Shown piece by piece: positions 28,844 to 37,227 of a stretch of 64,000 nucleotides of DNA. The notes below the pieces were generated by a model. It was not told where the DNA came from. It searched no databases and saw nothing but the letters and a program-made list of their open reading frames with translations. The DNA lies in the NCBI GenBank assembly GCA_963788185.1, contig CAWBGE010000010.1, forward strand, positions 186,001 through 250,000, in the 5' to 3' direction. This DNA is from CAIWHR01 sp963788185. GTDB lineage: Bacteria; Pseudomonadota; Gammaproteobacteria; Burkholderiales; Casimicrobiaceae. Each line of letters begins with the position of its first letter. Positions within the stretch are counted from its first letter, which is position 1. Made by a program: the position numbers and the translations under genes.

Positions 28844-29975
28844 TGCGGTACCAGTCGTGGAGGAGGGCGACGCAGGCTGCGGGCAGCGGCAGGACATCGC
28901 TGGCGCAGAGCCGCCGCTCGTTGGCAAGCCGCTGCAGTGTCGCTGCGCCGGCAGCGGGCCACGCCTGCGCCGCGCCGTTGACGAAGAGCTGTGCATCGTC
29001 GTAGAGGAACTGCGTCCGCGCGTCGAGCGCGACGCCGCGGCGCCGCGCGCGAGCCGCAAACGCCGCACGCGTGAGGTGCGTCTCCGGCGGGTCGAAGAAC
29101 ACCGTCGGCTTCGGTTCCGACAGCCACGCGCCGAGGAAGCGCGCGACCGTCGCCCGGTTCCAGCGGATGCGCGAGACATGTTGCGCGCATCGGCGCTGCA
29201 TCGCCGTGCCAATGCGCGCCGGTTCGCGCGTGGCCTTGAGGTCGGGATCCGCGTAACGGCCGGTGAGGTCGACCTCGTCGCGCAGGAAGTCCAGAAAGGC
29301 CACGGCGATTTCATTGGTGCTCGCCGCACGGAACCCGATCGAATAGGTGGTGCAGGCGTCCACCGCGATGCCATCGTGCGCAAACTGCGGCGGCAGATAC
29401 AGCATGTCGCCCGGCATGAACACCTCGTCGTGCGCCGGCGTGAAATGGCGCAGGATCTTCACGGGCAGCCCCGGCTTCAGCTCCATGCTTTCCTGCCGGC
29501 CATAGCGCCAGCGCCGACGGCCGAAACCCTGCAGCAGGAACACGTCGTAGGAGTCGAAGTGCGGACCCACACCGCCACCCGGCGCAGCAAAGCTCACCAT
29601 CAGATCGTCGAGGCGCGCGTACGGGAGGAACGCGAACCGGCGCAGCAGCGCGTCGGCCGCGGCGGAATGGAGGTTGATGCCCTGTATGAGCAGCGTCCAG
29701 TTGCGCGCGGGCAGCGCCTTGAAGTCTGCGCGCCGGAACGGACCCTGCGCGAACGACCAGCGCGCTCCGTCGCGAACGACCAGTCGCGACTCGACGTCGT
29801 CGCGCCGCGCCAGCGCCTGCAGTTCGGCCGCCGTATCGAGGCCGGCGAAGCCGGGCAGCGCCCCGCGCACAAGCAACGCCTCCTTGTGCCAGAAACGGCG
29901 CAGGAAGGCGTCCACGCTGCGACTCCCGAGGAGCGTTCCGGGCGCCGGCGCCGTGGCACCATGAGGCCTTTTCAT
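28815..29975 (-). CDS. roxA: Cupin (JmjC-like) ribosomal protein oxygenase, RoxA/YcfD family
   Basis: A 2-oxoglutarate/Fe(II) oxygenase predicted to hydroxylate an arginine of ribosomal protein L16. The 386-residue protein starts at ATG 29975. Iron ligands are H139 and D141 in PHFDSYDVFLLQ and a third histidine, H200, in PPQFAHDG. YLPP and the C-terminal winged-helix region also fit YcfD. The DUF7931-like gene overlaps its 3' end. A -10-like TATAAT ends only six bases before the ATG (see findings). Confidence 0.88.
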   Translation of the reverse strand: MKRPHGATAPAPGTLLGSRSVDAFLRRFWHKEALLVRGALPGFAGLDTAAELQALARRDDVESRLVVRDGARWSFAQGPFRRADFKALPARNWTLLIQGINLHSAAADALLRRFAFLPYARLDDLMVSFAAPGGGVGPHFDSYDVFLLQGFGRRRWRYGRQESMELKPGLPVKILRHFTPAHDEVFMPGDMLYLPPQFAHDGIAVDACTTYSIGFRAASTNEIAVAFLDFLRDEVDLTGRYADPDLKATREPARIGTAMQRRCAQHVSRIRWNRATVARFLGAWLSEPKPTVFFDPPETHLTRAAFAARARRRGVALDARTQFLYDDAQLFVNGAAQAWPAAGAATLQRLANERRLCASDVLPLPAACVALLHDWYRNGYVHVDTP

Positions 29976-29981
29976 CCGTCC

Positions 29982-29987
29982 ATTATA
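29982..29987 (-). promoter_or_regulatory. Perfect -10 hexamer immediately upstream of roxA
   Basis: On the minus strand TATAAT occupies 29987-29982 and the roxA ATG begins at 29975. If used, transcription would begin at or next to the start codon. No convincing -35 was seen. Confidence 0.3.
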
Positions 29988-30138
29988 GCGAGCGCGGCAT
30001 CGAGGGTGGGCGCCGCGCGGTGCGCTACAATTGCGCCGTTCCTGCCGCGCGGCGAGGGTTCCGAAGGGCGCCGCCGGTGCTGCGGTCCCGCCGGCCGCCC
30101 GCGCCCCGCGCGGACATTTTCCACACTGCGGAGTCCTG

Positions 30139-30630
30139 ATGAACATTTTCACGAACACCGTCGTCACCCTGACCTTCGAGCTCTTCGACGCCGATGACGC
30201 GCTGCTCGAAGCGACCGACCAGCCGATCGCCTACCTGCACGGCGGACACTCGGGGATGCTGCCCAGGGTCGAAGAGGCGCTGACCAACAAGAAGGCCGGC
30301 GACGCGGTCTCGGTGACCGTCGAACCCGCCGACGCTTTCGGCGACTACGATCCGGAGCTGGTGAAGATCGAGCCGGTGGACAGCCTCCCGGCAGACGTGG
30401 AGGTCGGCATGCAGTTCGAGGCCTACGCCAATCCCGACGATCCCGAGGGTTCGGGCATCGTCTTCACCGTCACCGACATTGCCGAGGGCAAGGCCGTCCT
30501 CGACGGCAACCATCCGTGGGCGGGCAAGCAGCTGCGTTTCGACTGCCGGATTCTCGACGTGCGGCCGGCTTCGAGCGAAGAGGTCGAGCACGGCCACGTG
30601 CATGGCGCGCACGGGCACCACCATCACTGA
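30139..30630 (+). CDS. slyD: FKBP-type peptidyl-prolyl isomerase SlyD
   Basis: A 163-residue cytoplasmic prolyl isomerase, chaperone and nickel-binding protein. The FKBP half (VVTLTFELFDAD, YLHGGHSGMLPRVEEAL) flanks the inserted IF chaperone domain (about 70-125, AFGDYDPELVKIEPVDSLP). The C-terminus is a short histidine-rich tail (HGHVHGAHGHHHH) that would bind Ni or Zn. The tail is shorter than in E. coli SlyD. A TACAAT at 30026-30031 may be its -10 element. It is convergent with mutS across a REP-like element. Confidence 0.93.
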   Translation: MNIFTNTVVTLTFELFDADDALLEATDQPIAYLHGGHSGMLPRVEEALTNKKAGDAVSVTVEPADAFGDYDPELVKIEPVDSLPADVEVGMQFEAYANPDDPEGSGIVFTVTDIAEGKAVLDGNHPWAGKQLRFDCRILDVRPASSEEVEHGHVHGAHGHHHH

Positions 30631-30682
30631 CGCAAGGGCGTTCGCCTGCTGTGCGGGAGTTCCCTCGAGGCCCGCACCGATG

Positions 30683-30747
30683 CGCGGCTGAAGCCGCTCC
30701 CATAGAACACGGCGCAGGGTCCCTGTAGGAGGGCCTTCAGGCCGGAA
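30683..30747. repeat. REP-like paired palindromes between slyD and mutS
   Basis: CGCGGCTGAAGCCGCTCCCATA (30684 on) and, about 40 bp later, GTAGGAGGGCCTTCAGGCCG (30726 on) are two related palindromic units in inverted orientation. They resemble the gtaggagcggcttcagccgcga family of extragenic palindromes. A very similar pair occurs at 60696-60760. Located between convergent genes, where such elements often lie. Confidence 0.7.
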
Positions 30748-30780
30748 CGGGTTTGCCGCTGCGGCCGCGATGTCCGGCGT

Positions 30781-33363
30781 TCAGCGATCCGCGATCCTCT
30801 TGAGTTCATAGAGCGCTGCCAGGGCATCGCGCGGTGTCATCGCATCCGGATCGAGCGTGGCGAGGTGCTCGCCGATCGCCTTGCCGGCCGACGCTTCCGG
30901 CAACTCCGTCGATATGCCCGCCGTCGCCGCCGCCGATGGCGCGAAGAGATCCGCCTGCGCCTGCCCGGTAGTGTTGAACTTGTCGAGCCGGGCGAGGTAA
31001 CCCCTGGCCCGCCGGATCGCTTCCCCCGGGACACCCGCGAGCTTCGCTACCTGCAGGCCGTAGCTGCGGTTCGCCGGCCCTTCGGCGACAGCGTGCAGGA
31101 AGACGATGCCGTCCGCGTGCTCGACGGCGTCGAAGTGCAGGTTGGCGCAACCTTCGATTTCCGCCGGCAGCGCGGTCAGCTCGAAGTAGTGGGTTGCGAA
31201 CAGCGCGAGGCAGCGGTTGCGCTCGGCAAGCTGGTGCGCGATCGCCCAGGCGAGCGCCAGGCCGTCGAACGTCGACGTGCCGCGCCCGATCTCGTCGATC
31301 AGCACCAGGCTCTGCGGCGTGGCGCGATGAAGGATCGCTGCGGCCTCGGTCATTTCGACCATGAACGTCGAGCGCCCGCCGGCCAGGTCGTCGGCGGCGC
31401 CGATGCGGGTGTGGATCGCATCTAGGGGGCCCAGCGCGGCGGTCGCGGCCGGCACGTACGAGCCGCAATAGGCGAGCAGCGCGATCACGGCGGCCTGACG
31501 CATGTACGTCGACTTGCCGCCCATGTTCGGTCCGGTGATGACCAGCAGGCGCTGTTCGGGGGCGAGGGTCAGGTCGTTGGGAATGAACGCTTCGACCTGT
31601 CGCTCGACGACCGGATGCCGGCCGCGGGTGATCGCGAGGCCCGGCTCGGTGCGGAACGTCGGTCGCGCGAGGTCGAGCGCGATCGCGCGCTCGGCGAAGG
31701 TCGACAGCACATCGACGCTGGCGAGTGCCGCCGCGACGGACTGCAGCGCGGGAATCGATGCGGCGAGTTCATCGAGCAGGCGGTCGAACAGTTGCTTTTC
31801 CCGGGCCAGCGCGCGGTCCTGCGCGGAGAGTGCCTTGTCCTCGAACGCCTTCAATTCCGGCGTGATGTAGCGTTCGGCATTCTTGAGCGTCTGGCGCCGG
31901 CGGTAATCGTCGGGCACCTTCGTCGCCTGCGCATGGCTCACTTCGATGTAGAAGCCGTGGACGCGGTTGTATTCGACCTTGAGGGTCGCGATGCCGGTGC
32001 GTGCGCGCTCGCGGGCTTCGAGTTCGATCAGGAAGTCGCTGCATTGGGTGTCGATCGCGCGCAATTCGTCGAGCTCGGCATCGAAGCCGTCGGCGATGAC
32101 GCCGCCGTCGCGCAACTGCGCGGCGGGTTCGGGCGCAATGGCGCGTGCCAGCAGCGACGCCCAGCGGGGATCGACATCGAGGTCGACCGCGAGCGCGGTC
32201 ACGCTCGCTGCAGGATGCGGCGCCATGCTGGCGCGGATCGCGGGCAGTCGATCCAGCGTGTCGCGCAGCCCGGACAGGTCGCGCGACCGGGCGCTCTTCA
32301 GCGCAATGCGGGCCGCGATGCGCTCGACATCGACGGTGCGCGCCAGCTCGCGTGCGATGCCGTCGCGCGTGCGGGGGTCGTCGACCCAGCCCGCGATGGC
32401 GTCCTGACGTGCGGCTGCAGCAGGCTGCGCGCGCAACGGATGGGTGAGCCAATGGCGCAGCAGGCGGCTGCCCGCGGCGGTCGTACAGCTGTCGAACAGC
32501 GACAGCAGCGTAGGCGCGGGCTCGCCGCGCAAGGTGGCGGTGATTTCGAGATTCCGGCGTGTGGCCGCATCGAGGTCGAGGTACTCGCCGTCCGATTCGA
32601 CGCTGATCGAGCGCACGTGGGCGAGCGCGGATTGCTGCGTCGCGCTCGCGTAGCCGTAGAGCGCGCCGGCGGCGCCGAGCGCGAGATCGCGATCCGCGAC
32701 GCCGAAAGCCGACAGGTCCTGCGTGCCGAAGTGCCGGGCCAGCGCCCGGGCTGCGGCCGCGGCATCGAATTGCCAGCCGGGCAGCATTCGCGTCGGGATC
32801 GGAGGCCCGCGCCACGGCGAGGCAACGCCGTCGGGAAGGAGGAGTTCCGCGGCGTCCATTCGTTCGAGCCTCGCGGCGGCCTCGACAGCGGGAACCTCGG
32901 CCACCGTGAATTTTCCGGACGCGAGATTGAGCCACGCGAATCCGGCGCGATGCTTTCCCGGCTGGATCGCGACCAGCAGGCTGTCCCGCTTGGCCTCGAG
33001 CAGGCCCGCGTCGGTGAGGGTGCCGGGCGTCACCACCCGGGTTACCCTGCGCTCGACCGGGCCCTTGGCCGTCGCCGGGTCGCCGATCTGCTCGCAGATC
33101 GCGACCGACTCGCCCTGCCTGATCAGGCGTGCGAGGTACTGCTCGACCGCGTGGTAGGGAACGCCCGCCATCGGGATCGGCGCCCCGGCCGACGCGCCGC
33201 GCGCGGTCAGCGTGATGTCGAGCAGCCGCGCCGCCCGCACCGCGTCGTCGTAGAACAGCTCGTAGAAGTCGCCCATCCGGTAGAACAGCAGCTGGTCCGG
33301 ATGCTGCGCCTTCAGGCCGAGATACTGCTGCATCATCGGCGTGTGTTGGGCGATGCTGGTCAT
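30781..33363 (-). CDS. mutS: DNA mismatch repair protein MutS
   Basis: Recognises base mismatches and small loops as a dimer and starts mismatch repair with MutL. The 860-residue protein starts at ATG 33363 (a TTG precedes it). The mismatch-wedge motif GDFYELF (F33 and E35) is near the N-terminus. The clamp/lever helices follow, then the ATPase with Walker A GPNMGGKSTYMRQ, LIDEIGRGTSTFDG and FATHYFELT. All key motifs are intact. The promoter should lie in the 33364-33667 interval, shared with the divergent caspase operon. Confidence 0.97.
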   Translation of the reverse strand: MTSIAQHTPMMQQYLGLKAQHPDQLLFYRMGDFYELFYDDAVRAARLLDITLTARGASAGAPIPMAGVPYHAVEQYLARLIRQGESVAICEQIGDPATAKGPVERRVTRVVTPGTLTDAGLLEAKRDSLLVAIQPGKHRAGFAWLNLASGKFTVAEVPAVEAAARLERMDAAELLLPDGVASPWRGPPIPTRMLPGWQFDAAAAARALARHFGTQDLSAFGVADRDLALGAAGALYGYASATQQSALAHVRSISVESDGEYLDLDAATRRNLEITATLRGEPAPTLLSLFDSCTTAAGSRLLRHWLTHPLRAQPAAAARQDAIAGWVDDPRTRDGIARELARTVDVERIAARIALKSARSRDLSGLRDTLDRLPAIRASMAPHPAASVTALAVDLDVDPRWASLLARAIAPEPAAQLRDGGVIADGFDAELDELRAIDTQCSDFLIELEARERARTGIATLKVEYNRVHGFYIEVSHAQATKVPDDYRRRQTLKNAERYITPELKAFEDKALSAQDRALAREKQLFDRLLDELAASIPALQSVAAALASVDVLSTFAERAIALDLARPTFRTEPGLAITRGRHPVVERQVEAFIPNDLTLAPEQRLLVITGPNMGGKSTYMRQAAVIALLAYCGSYVPAATAALGPLDAIHTRIGAADDLAGGRSTFMVEMTEAAAILHRATPQSLVLIDEIGRGTSTFDGLALAWAIAHQLAERNRCLALFATHYFELTALPAEIEGCANLHFDAVEHADGIVFLHAVAEGPANRSYGLQVAKLAGVPGEAIRRARGYLARLDKFNTTGQAQADLFAPSAAATAGISTELPEASAGKAIGEHLATLDPDAMTPRDALAALYELKRIADR

Positions 33364-33667
33364 CAATGAGGGCCCGTTTCCCTGTCAAATTCGTACCACA
33401 TTACCATTCTGCCCACGCAGCTTCCTCCAACGCGATGCCGGGCATGAGCGCGCAGCCCTGTGTCGGCTCCAGGCGCGGCGGAATCATGCCCTGATGCGCG
33501 CAGCACAGGTTTGCGCCGCCTGCGGGTGCTTTGCCGGTATCGGGCGGGGAGGGTGAAGCGTAGGGGCGCGTGGCCGCCTGTAAGATTCGCTGGCAATTCG
33601 ACATCGGTAACGGCATCATCGCCAATGCAAAGACTCGTGGTCTACAAGTCAACTTCGGCGGGCCGCC
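33364..33667. other. Divergent intergenic region, mutS / caspase operon
   Basis: About 300 bp with no supported gene. It must hold the start signals for mutS (minus) and for the caspase-lipase operon (plus). TAAGAT at 33581-33586 is a possible -10 for the plus strand, without a clear -35. The caspase gene has no strong Shine-Dalgarno before its ATG. Confidence 0.5.
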
Positions 33668-35692
33668 ATGGCACACAACGACGAACTCAGCCGGTCTGAC
33701 CTCCTCGCGTTGGTCGACAACGCCAAAGCGCTGAGCTCCGAGATCGACTACGGCGACCTGGTTGTGGGGATACTGACCCGGGCGGGAGCGCTGACCGATT
33801 CGGAGTCGGGCTCGGTCATCCTCTATGACGCCCCGCGCGACGGCCTGTACTTCGCCGCCGCGACCGGTCCCCAGGCGCAAGGCGTGCTCACGAAGTTCGG
33901 CGAATTCGGCCCGGATCGTGTCCCGGTGCATTCCAGTAAGGCGGGCCGGGTGTACACGACCGGCGAATCGTTGATCGACACCTCCGTCGTGGCAGATGCG
34001 GATCACTTCAAGGGCGTCGATCAGGAAACCCGTTACCGCACCCAATCGATGATCTGCGTGCCGCTCGCCATCGAGTCGCTCCGGATCGGCGTCGTTCAAC
34101 TCCTGAACAAGGGTTCGGGCGACTACACTTCGCGCGACCTGCGGCTGCTGGAGCATTTCGCCGATCACGCCGCGGTCGCGATTCGCAATGCGCGCCACAT
34201 CCGCGACCTGCTCGCGCACAAGGGGATGTTCACCTCCGCTGCCAGCGGGCGCAAGACCGGCGATCTGCTGCGCGAACTGGCGGCCCCTGCGGATTACGAG
34301 CGCATGACCGTCATGTTCGCGGATATGCGCGGGTTCACGCGGTTGAGCATGGCGCTGGGCCACCCCAAGGAAATCGCGAGGCATCTGAACGAATTTCTGA
34401 CCTTGCTCGCCTCACAGGTGAGCAAGCACGGCGGGCTCGTCAACAAGTTCCTGGGCGACGGGGTGCTGGCGCTGTTCCGCGGCACGAAGGGGCACGAAGA
34501 AAGGGCGCTGCGCTGCGCATTCGACATCGTCGGTGCGTTCGCGGACCTGCGCGATCAGTGGCAAAGCAAAGGCAACGCGGACCTCGGCTTTCTCGATGTC
34601 GGCTTCGGCATTACCACGGACGACGTGATCATCGGCTCCATCGGCGGCGGGCAGGTCAAGGACTTCACGGCGCTCGGCATTGCAGTCAACCTGGCTGCGG
34701 CGTTCGAGAAGGACGCGCGCGGCGGCAAGCGCGTCCTGGTCGACCAGAACACGTATTACGCGGTGCGCGCCATTGTCGCCGAGGTCGACGATCCGGAGAC
34801 GTGCGACCTGAGCAAATCCGGGCAGCCGACAGGGGTCGGTTACAAGCGCTATCACGTGCGCCGCTTACTGCCGGTGGCGGGCGAGGCAGTCGTCACCGTG
34901 AAGGGCGGCAAGCCGCGCCGCGACGTTGCCAAGGGCCTGGGCCCGTACTACCAGAATTCCTGGGCGCTGGTGGTTGGCGTCGACGCCTATCAGTCGCCCT
35001 CCGTGGCGCGATTGAACTATGCGGCCGCCGACGCCAATGCGGTGGCCGCGGCCCTCCCAAGCGCAGGTTTCCCGGCCGAGAGAATCGAACTGCTGATCAA
35101 CGAAGGCGCGACCCGGCAGAAGATCCTGGACAAGCTGCTGGGCAAGGCGGGTTCGATGCAACACGACGACCGGTTGCTGGTGTTTTTCGCGCTGCACGGC
35201 CAGGTTTTGAAGCACCGCAAAGGAGAGGAAGGCTACCTGCTGCCCTATGACGCGGATCCCGCCAATCTGCCGCTGACCTGCCTGCCGATGGCGGACTTCG
35301 TGCGCCATGGAAAGAACCTGCCGCCCAAGCACATCCTGTTCGTGCTCGACAGCTGTTTTTCCGGTTATGCGGCGAAGCGCGACGTCGCGTCGTCGGGAGC
35401 CGAGATGGACCTGACCGCGTTGACCGAGGAGCCGGTGGTGCAATTGCTCACGGCGGGGGCCGGGAACCAAAAAGCTGTCGAGGAAGGTGGCCACGGCATC
35501 TTCACCCGCAGTTTCCTCAAGGGACTTGAGGGTTTCGCCGACCCCGGTGGCAGCGGACTCACCGCACTCAAGCTGGCGGACTACATCCAAAGGCGCGTGG
35601 TGGCGGAGTCCGAAAACCGGCAGACGCCCCAATATGCCAAGCTCGACGGCGAAGGTGAGTTCCTGTTTCTTCCGCCGCAGGCGAAGCCCTGA
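33668..35692 (+). CDS. GAF - class III nucleotide cyclase - caspase (C14) fusion protein
   Basis: A 674-residue soluble protein without signal peptide or membrane helix. Residues about 18-175 form a GAF domain (SESGSVILYD, TQSMICVPL, IGVVQLLNKG). Residues about 208-400 are a class III adenylate/guanylate cyclase domain with metal-binding D219 (FADMRGFT) and D264 (KFLGDGVLALF), K260, T334 and N341. The arginine expected four residues after that asparagine is A345. Residues about 428-667 are a caspase/metacaspase-like peptidase: WALVVGVDAY, catalytic H510 (ALHGQ) and C563 (LDSCFSGYA). A sensor input, a nucleotide-binding middle and a protease output in one chain suggest signal-gated proteolysis. 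The next gene, a lipase-like hydrolase, starts 38 bp downstream. Domain calls are firm; the physiological role is unknown. Confidence 0.9.
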   Translation: MAHNDELSRSDLLALVDNAKALSSEIDYGDLVVGILTRAGALTDSESGSVILYDAPRDGLYFAAATGPQAQGVLTKFGEFGPDRVPVHSSKAGRVYTTGESLIDTSVVADADHFKGVDQETRYRTQSMICVPLAIESLRIGVVQLLNKGSGDYTSRDLRLLEHFADHAAVAIRNARHIRDLLAHKGMFTSAASGRKTGDLLRELAAPADYERMTVMFADMRGFTRLSMALGHPKEIARHLNEFLTLLASQVSKHGGLVNKFLGDGVLALFRGTKGHEERALRCAFDIVGAFADLRDQWQSKGNADLGFLDVGFGITTDDVIIGSIGGGQVKDFTALGIAVNLAAAFEKDARGGKRVLVDQNTYYAVRAIVAEVDDPETCDLSKSGQPTGVGYKRYHVRRLLPVAGEAVVTVKGGKPRRDVAKGLGPYYQNSWALVVGVDAYQSPSVARLNYAAADANAVAAALPSAGFPAERIELLINEGATRQKILDKLLGKAGSMQHDDRLLVFFALHGQVLKHRKGEEGYLLPYDADPANLPLTCLPMADFVRHGKNLPPKHILFVLDSCFSGYAAKRDVASSGAEMDLTALTEEPVVQLLTAGAGNQKAVEEGGHGIFTRSFLKGLEGFADPGGSGLTALKLADYIQRRVVAESENRQTPQYAKLDGEGEFLFLPPQAKP

Positions 35693-35730
35693 TCGCCAGC
35701 GATCCGGCAAGCGCTGCTGGAGATGTCCCG

Positions 35731-37146
35731 ATGATCCGCAAACCGATGCCCGATGTGCTGGTAGTGATCCCCGGGATTCTCGGCAGCGAATTGAAGCGGC
35801 AAGGCCGTGCGGCGTGGGGATTTTCCGTGGACGCGGGGTTTAACGCGCTGGCGACGCTAGGTGGCAGCATCGGCGCGCTCGGTCTTACCGCCGATTCGCC
35901 CGACCCGGAGCAAAACGTGGACGAGGTCGAGGCGACGCGCCTCCTGCCCGACCTGCACCTGATCCCGTATCTGTGGAAGGTCGACGGGTACTCGGGCCTG
36001 ACCGAGGCGCTCCTGCGCACGTTCGACGTCGAGCGCGGCGCCAACTATTTCGAGTTTCCCTACGATTGGCGGCGCGACAACCGGGTTGCCGCAAAGCGAC
36101 TCCAGCGGCTGAGCGAGGAGTGGCTGCAACACTGGCGTGAATCATCCGGCAACACCGAAGCGAAGCTCATCATCGTTGCGCATTCAATGGGTGGCCTCGT
36201 CGCCCGCTACTTCCTGGAAGCGCTCGAGGGTTGGCCGGATGCGAAGGCGCTCATCACCTTCGGCACGCCGTTTCGCGGCTCGGTCAATGCGCTGCGTACG
36301 CTGGTCGAGGGGATCCGCAAGGGGCCTTTCGGCATCGTCGATCTTTCGGCATTCGCGCGCTCGCTCACCTCGCTCTATCAATTGCTGCCCACCTACGCCT
36401 GCCTGCAGACGGTCGACGGGAAGCTCGCGCATCTCTGCGATGGACCGGCGATAAGCCATGTCGAAGCTTCGAAGCTGCTGGCGGCTCGCGCCTTTCACGC
36501 CGAGATTCAGCAGGCTGTCGATCGCCATCTCGACAACGACGCCTATCGACTCAAGCGTTATCGCGTCATTCCGGTGGTGGGAACGCATCAGGAAACGCTG
36601 CAATCGGCACTCATGACCGGTGGCGAAACGATCGAGTTTGCGAGCGCGCATGCGGGGCGCGACCTCAAAGGCGATGGCACCGTACCGCGGATCTCCGCCA
36701 CGCCGGTCGAGCTCTCCAATGCGAGCCTCGAGGCCTACGTCTCGACCTGCCACGCGTCCTTGCAGAACGACGCCGCGATCCAGCACCACGTGTGCGAAGC
36801 GATCACGGCACTCGATCTTGACCTGTCGTCGTGGCAATACCGGGCGATTTCACCTGGCTTGGTAAAAGTCGCGTTGCATCTGGAGGATGCCTACTGGGAC
36901 GACGAGCCGGTGTCGTTGCGCGTGCAAGCCGACCTCGCGCCTTCGCCCGCGTTGAAGGCGACGGTCGCCGAGGCCGATGCGGGCACCGAAGTGGCACGCG
37001 TCGACTTCCCGCCACACAGGGAAGGATGGCAGCGCGTCGAACTTCCCCCGCTGCCGGCGGGCGTGTATCGCTGCACCGTCGAAGCTAATACGGGAAACAA
37101 TCCGGTAGTGGACGTCTTTTCGGTATTCGACCGCGGGCACCGCTGA
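35731..37146 (+). CDS. LCAT/PGAP1-like alpha/beta hydrolase, putative phospholipase or acyltransferase
   Basis: A 471-residue protein resembling lecithin:cholesterol acyltransferase. Features are VVIPGILGSEL at the oxyanion strand, the family motif YDWRRDN at 111-117 and nucleophile S152 in AHSMGGLVARYF. D315 in GDGTVPR and H341 in STCHASL complete the triad. Residues about 375-465 form a beta-rich C-terminal domain, Ig-like or lipid-binding by appearance. There is no signal peptide, so the enzyme should act on the inner leaflet or on cytosolic lipid. GGAG lies 9 bases before the ATG. Operon position behind the caspase fusion makes it the likely partner or substrate. Esterase, lipase or acyltransferase activity cannot be told apart from sequence. 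Confidence 0.85.
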   Translation: MIRKPMPDVLVVIPGILGSELKRQGRAAWGFSVDAGFNALATLGGSIGALGLTADSPDPEQNVDEVEATRLLPDLHLIPYLWKVDGYSGLTEALLRTFDVERGANYFEFPYDWRRDNRVAAKRLQRLSEEWLQHWRESSGNTEAKLIIVAHSMGGLVARYFLEALEGWPDAKALITFGTPFRGSVNALRTLVEGIRKGPFGIVDLSAFARSLTSLYQLLPTYACLQTVDGKLAHLCDGPAISHVEASKLLAARAFHAEIQQAVDRHLDNDAYRLKRYRVIPVVGTHQETLQSALMTGGETIEFASAHAGRDLKGDGTVPRISATPVELSNASLEAYVSTCHASLQNDAAIQHHVCEAITALDLDLSSWQYRAISPGLVKVALHLEDAYWDDEPVSLRVQADLAPSPALKATVAEADAGTEVARVDFPPHREGWQRVELPPLPAGVYRCTVEANTGNNPVVDVFSVFDRGHR

Positions 37147-37171
37147 AAAGCCGTCGGGCCAAACCCGACGG
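37146..37171. terminator. Hairpin terminator between the lipase gene and DUF4397 gene
   Basis: CCGTCGGG (37151-37158) and CCCGACGG (37164-37171) form a perfect 8-bp stem with a five-base loop. On the minus strand the hairpin is followed by CTTTT, so it is best placed to end the DUF4397 transcript. It may also slow the convergent operon. Confidence 0.65.
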
Positions 37172-37227
37172 ATCGGGGGTAACGCCCGGCGGTGGGTGGC
37201 GTAAGTCGCCCCAGCGTGCAGCCCGGC

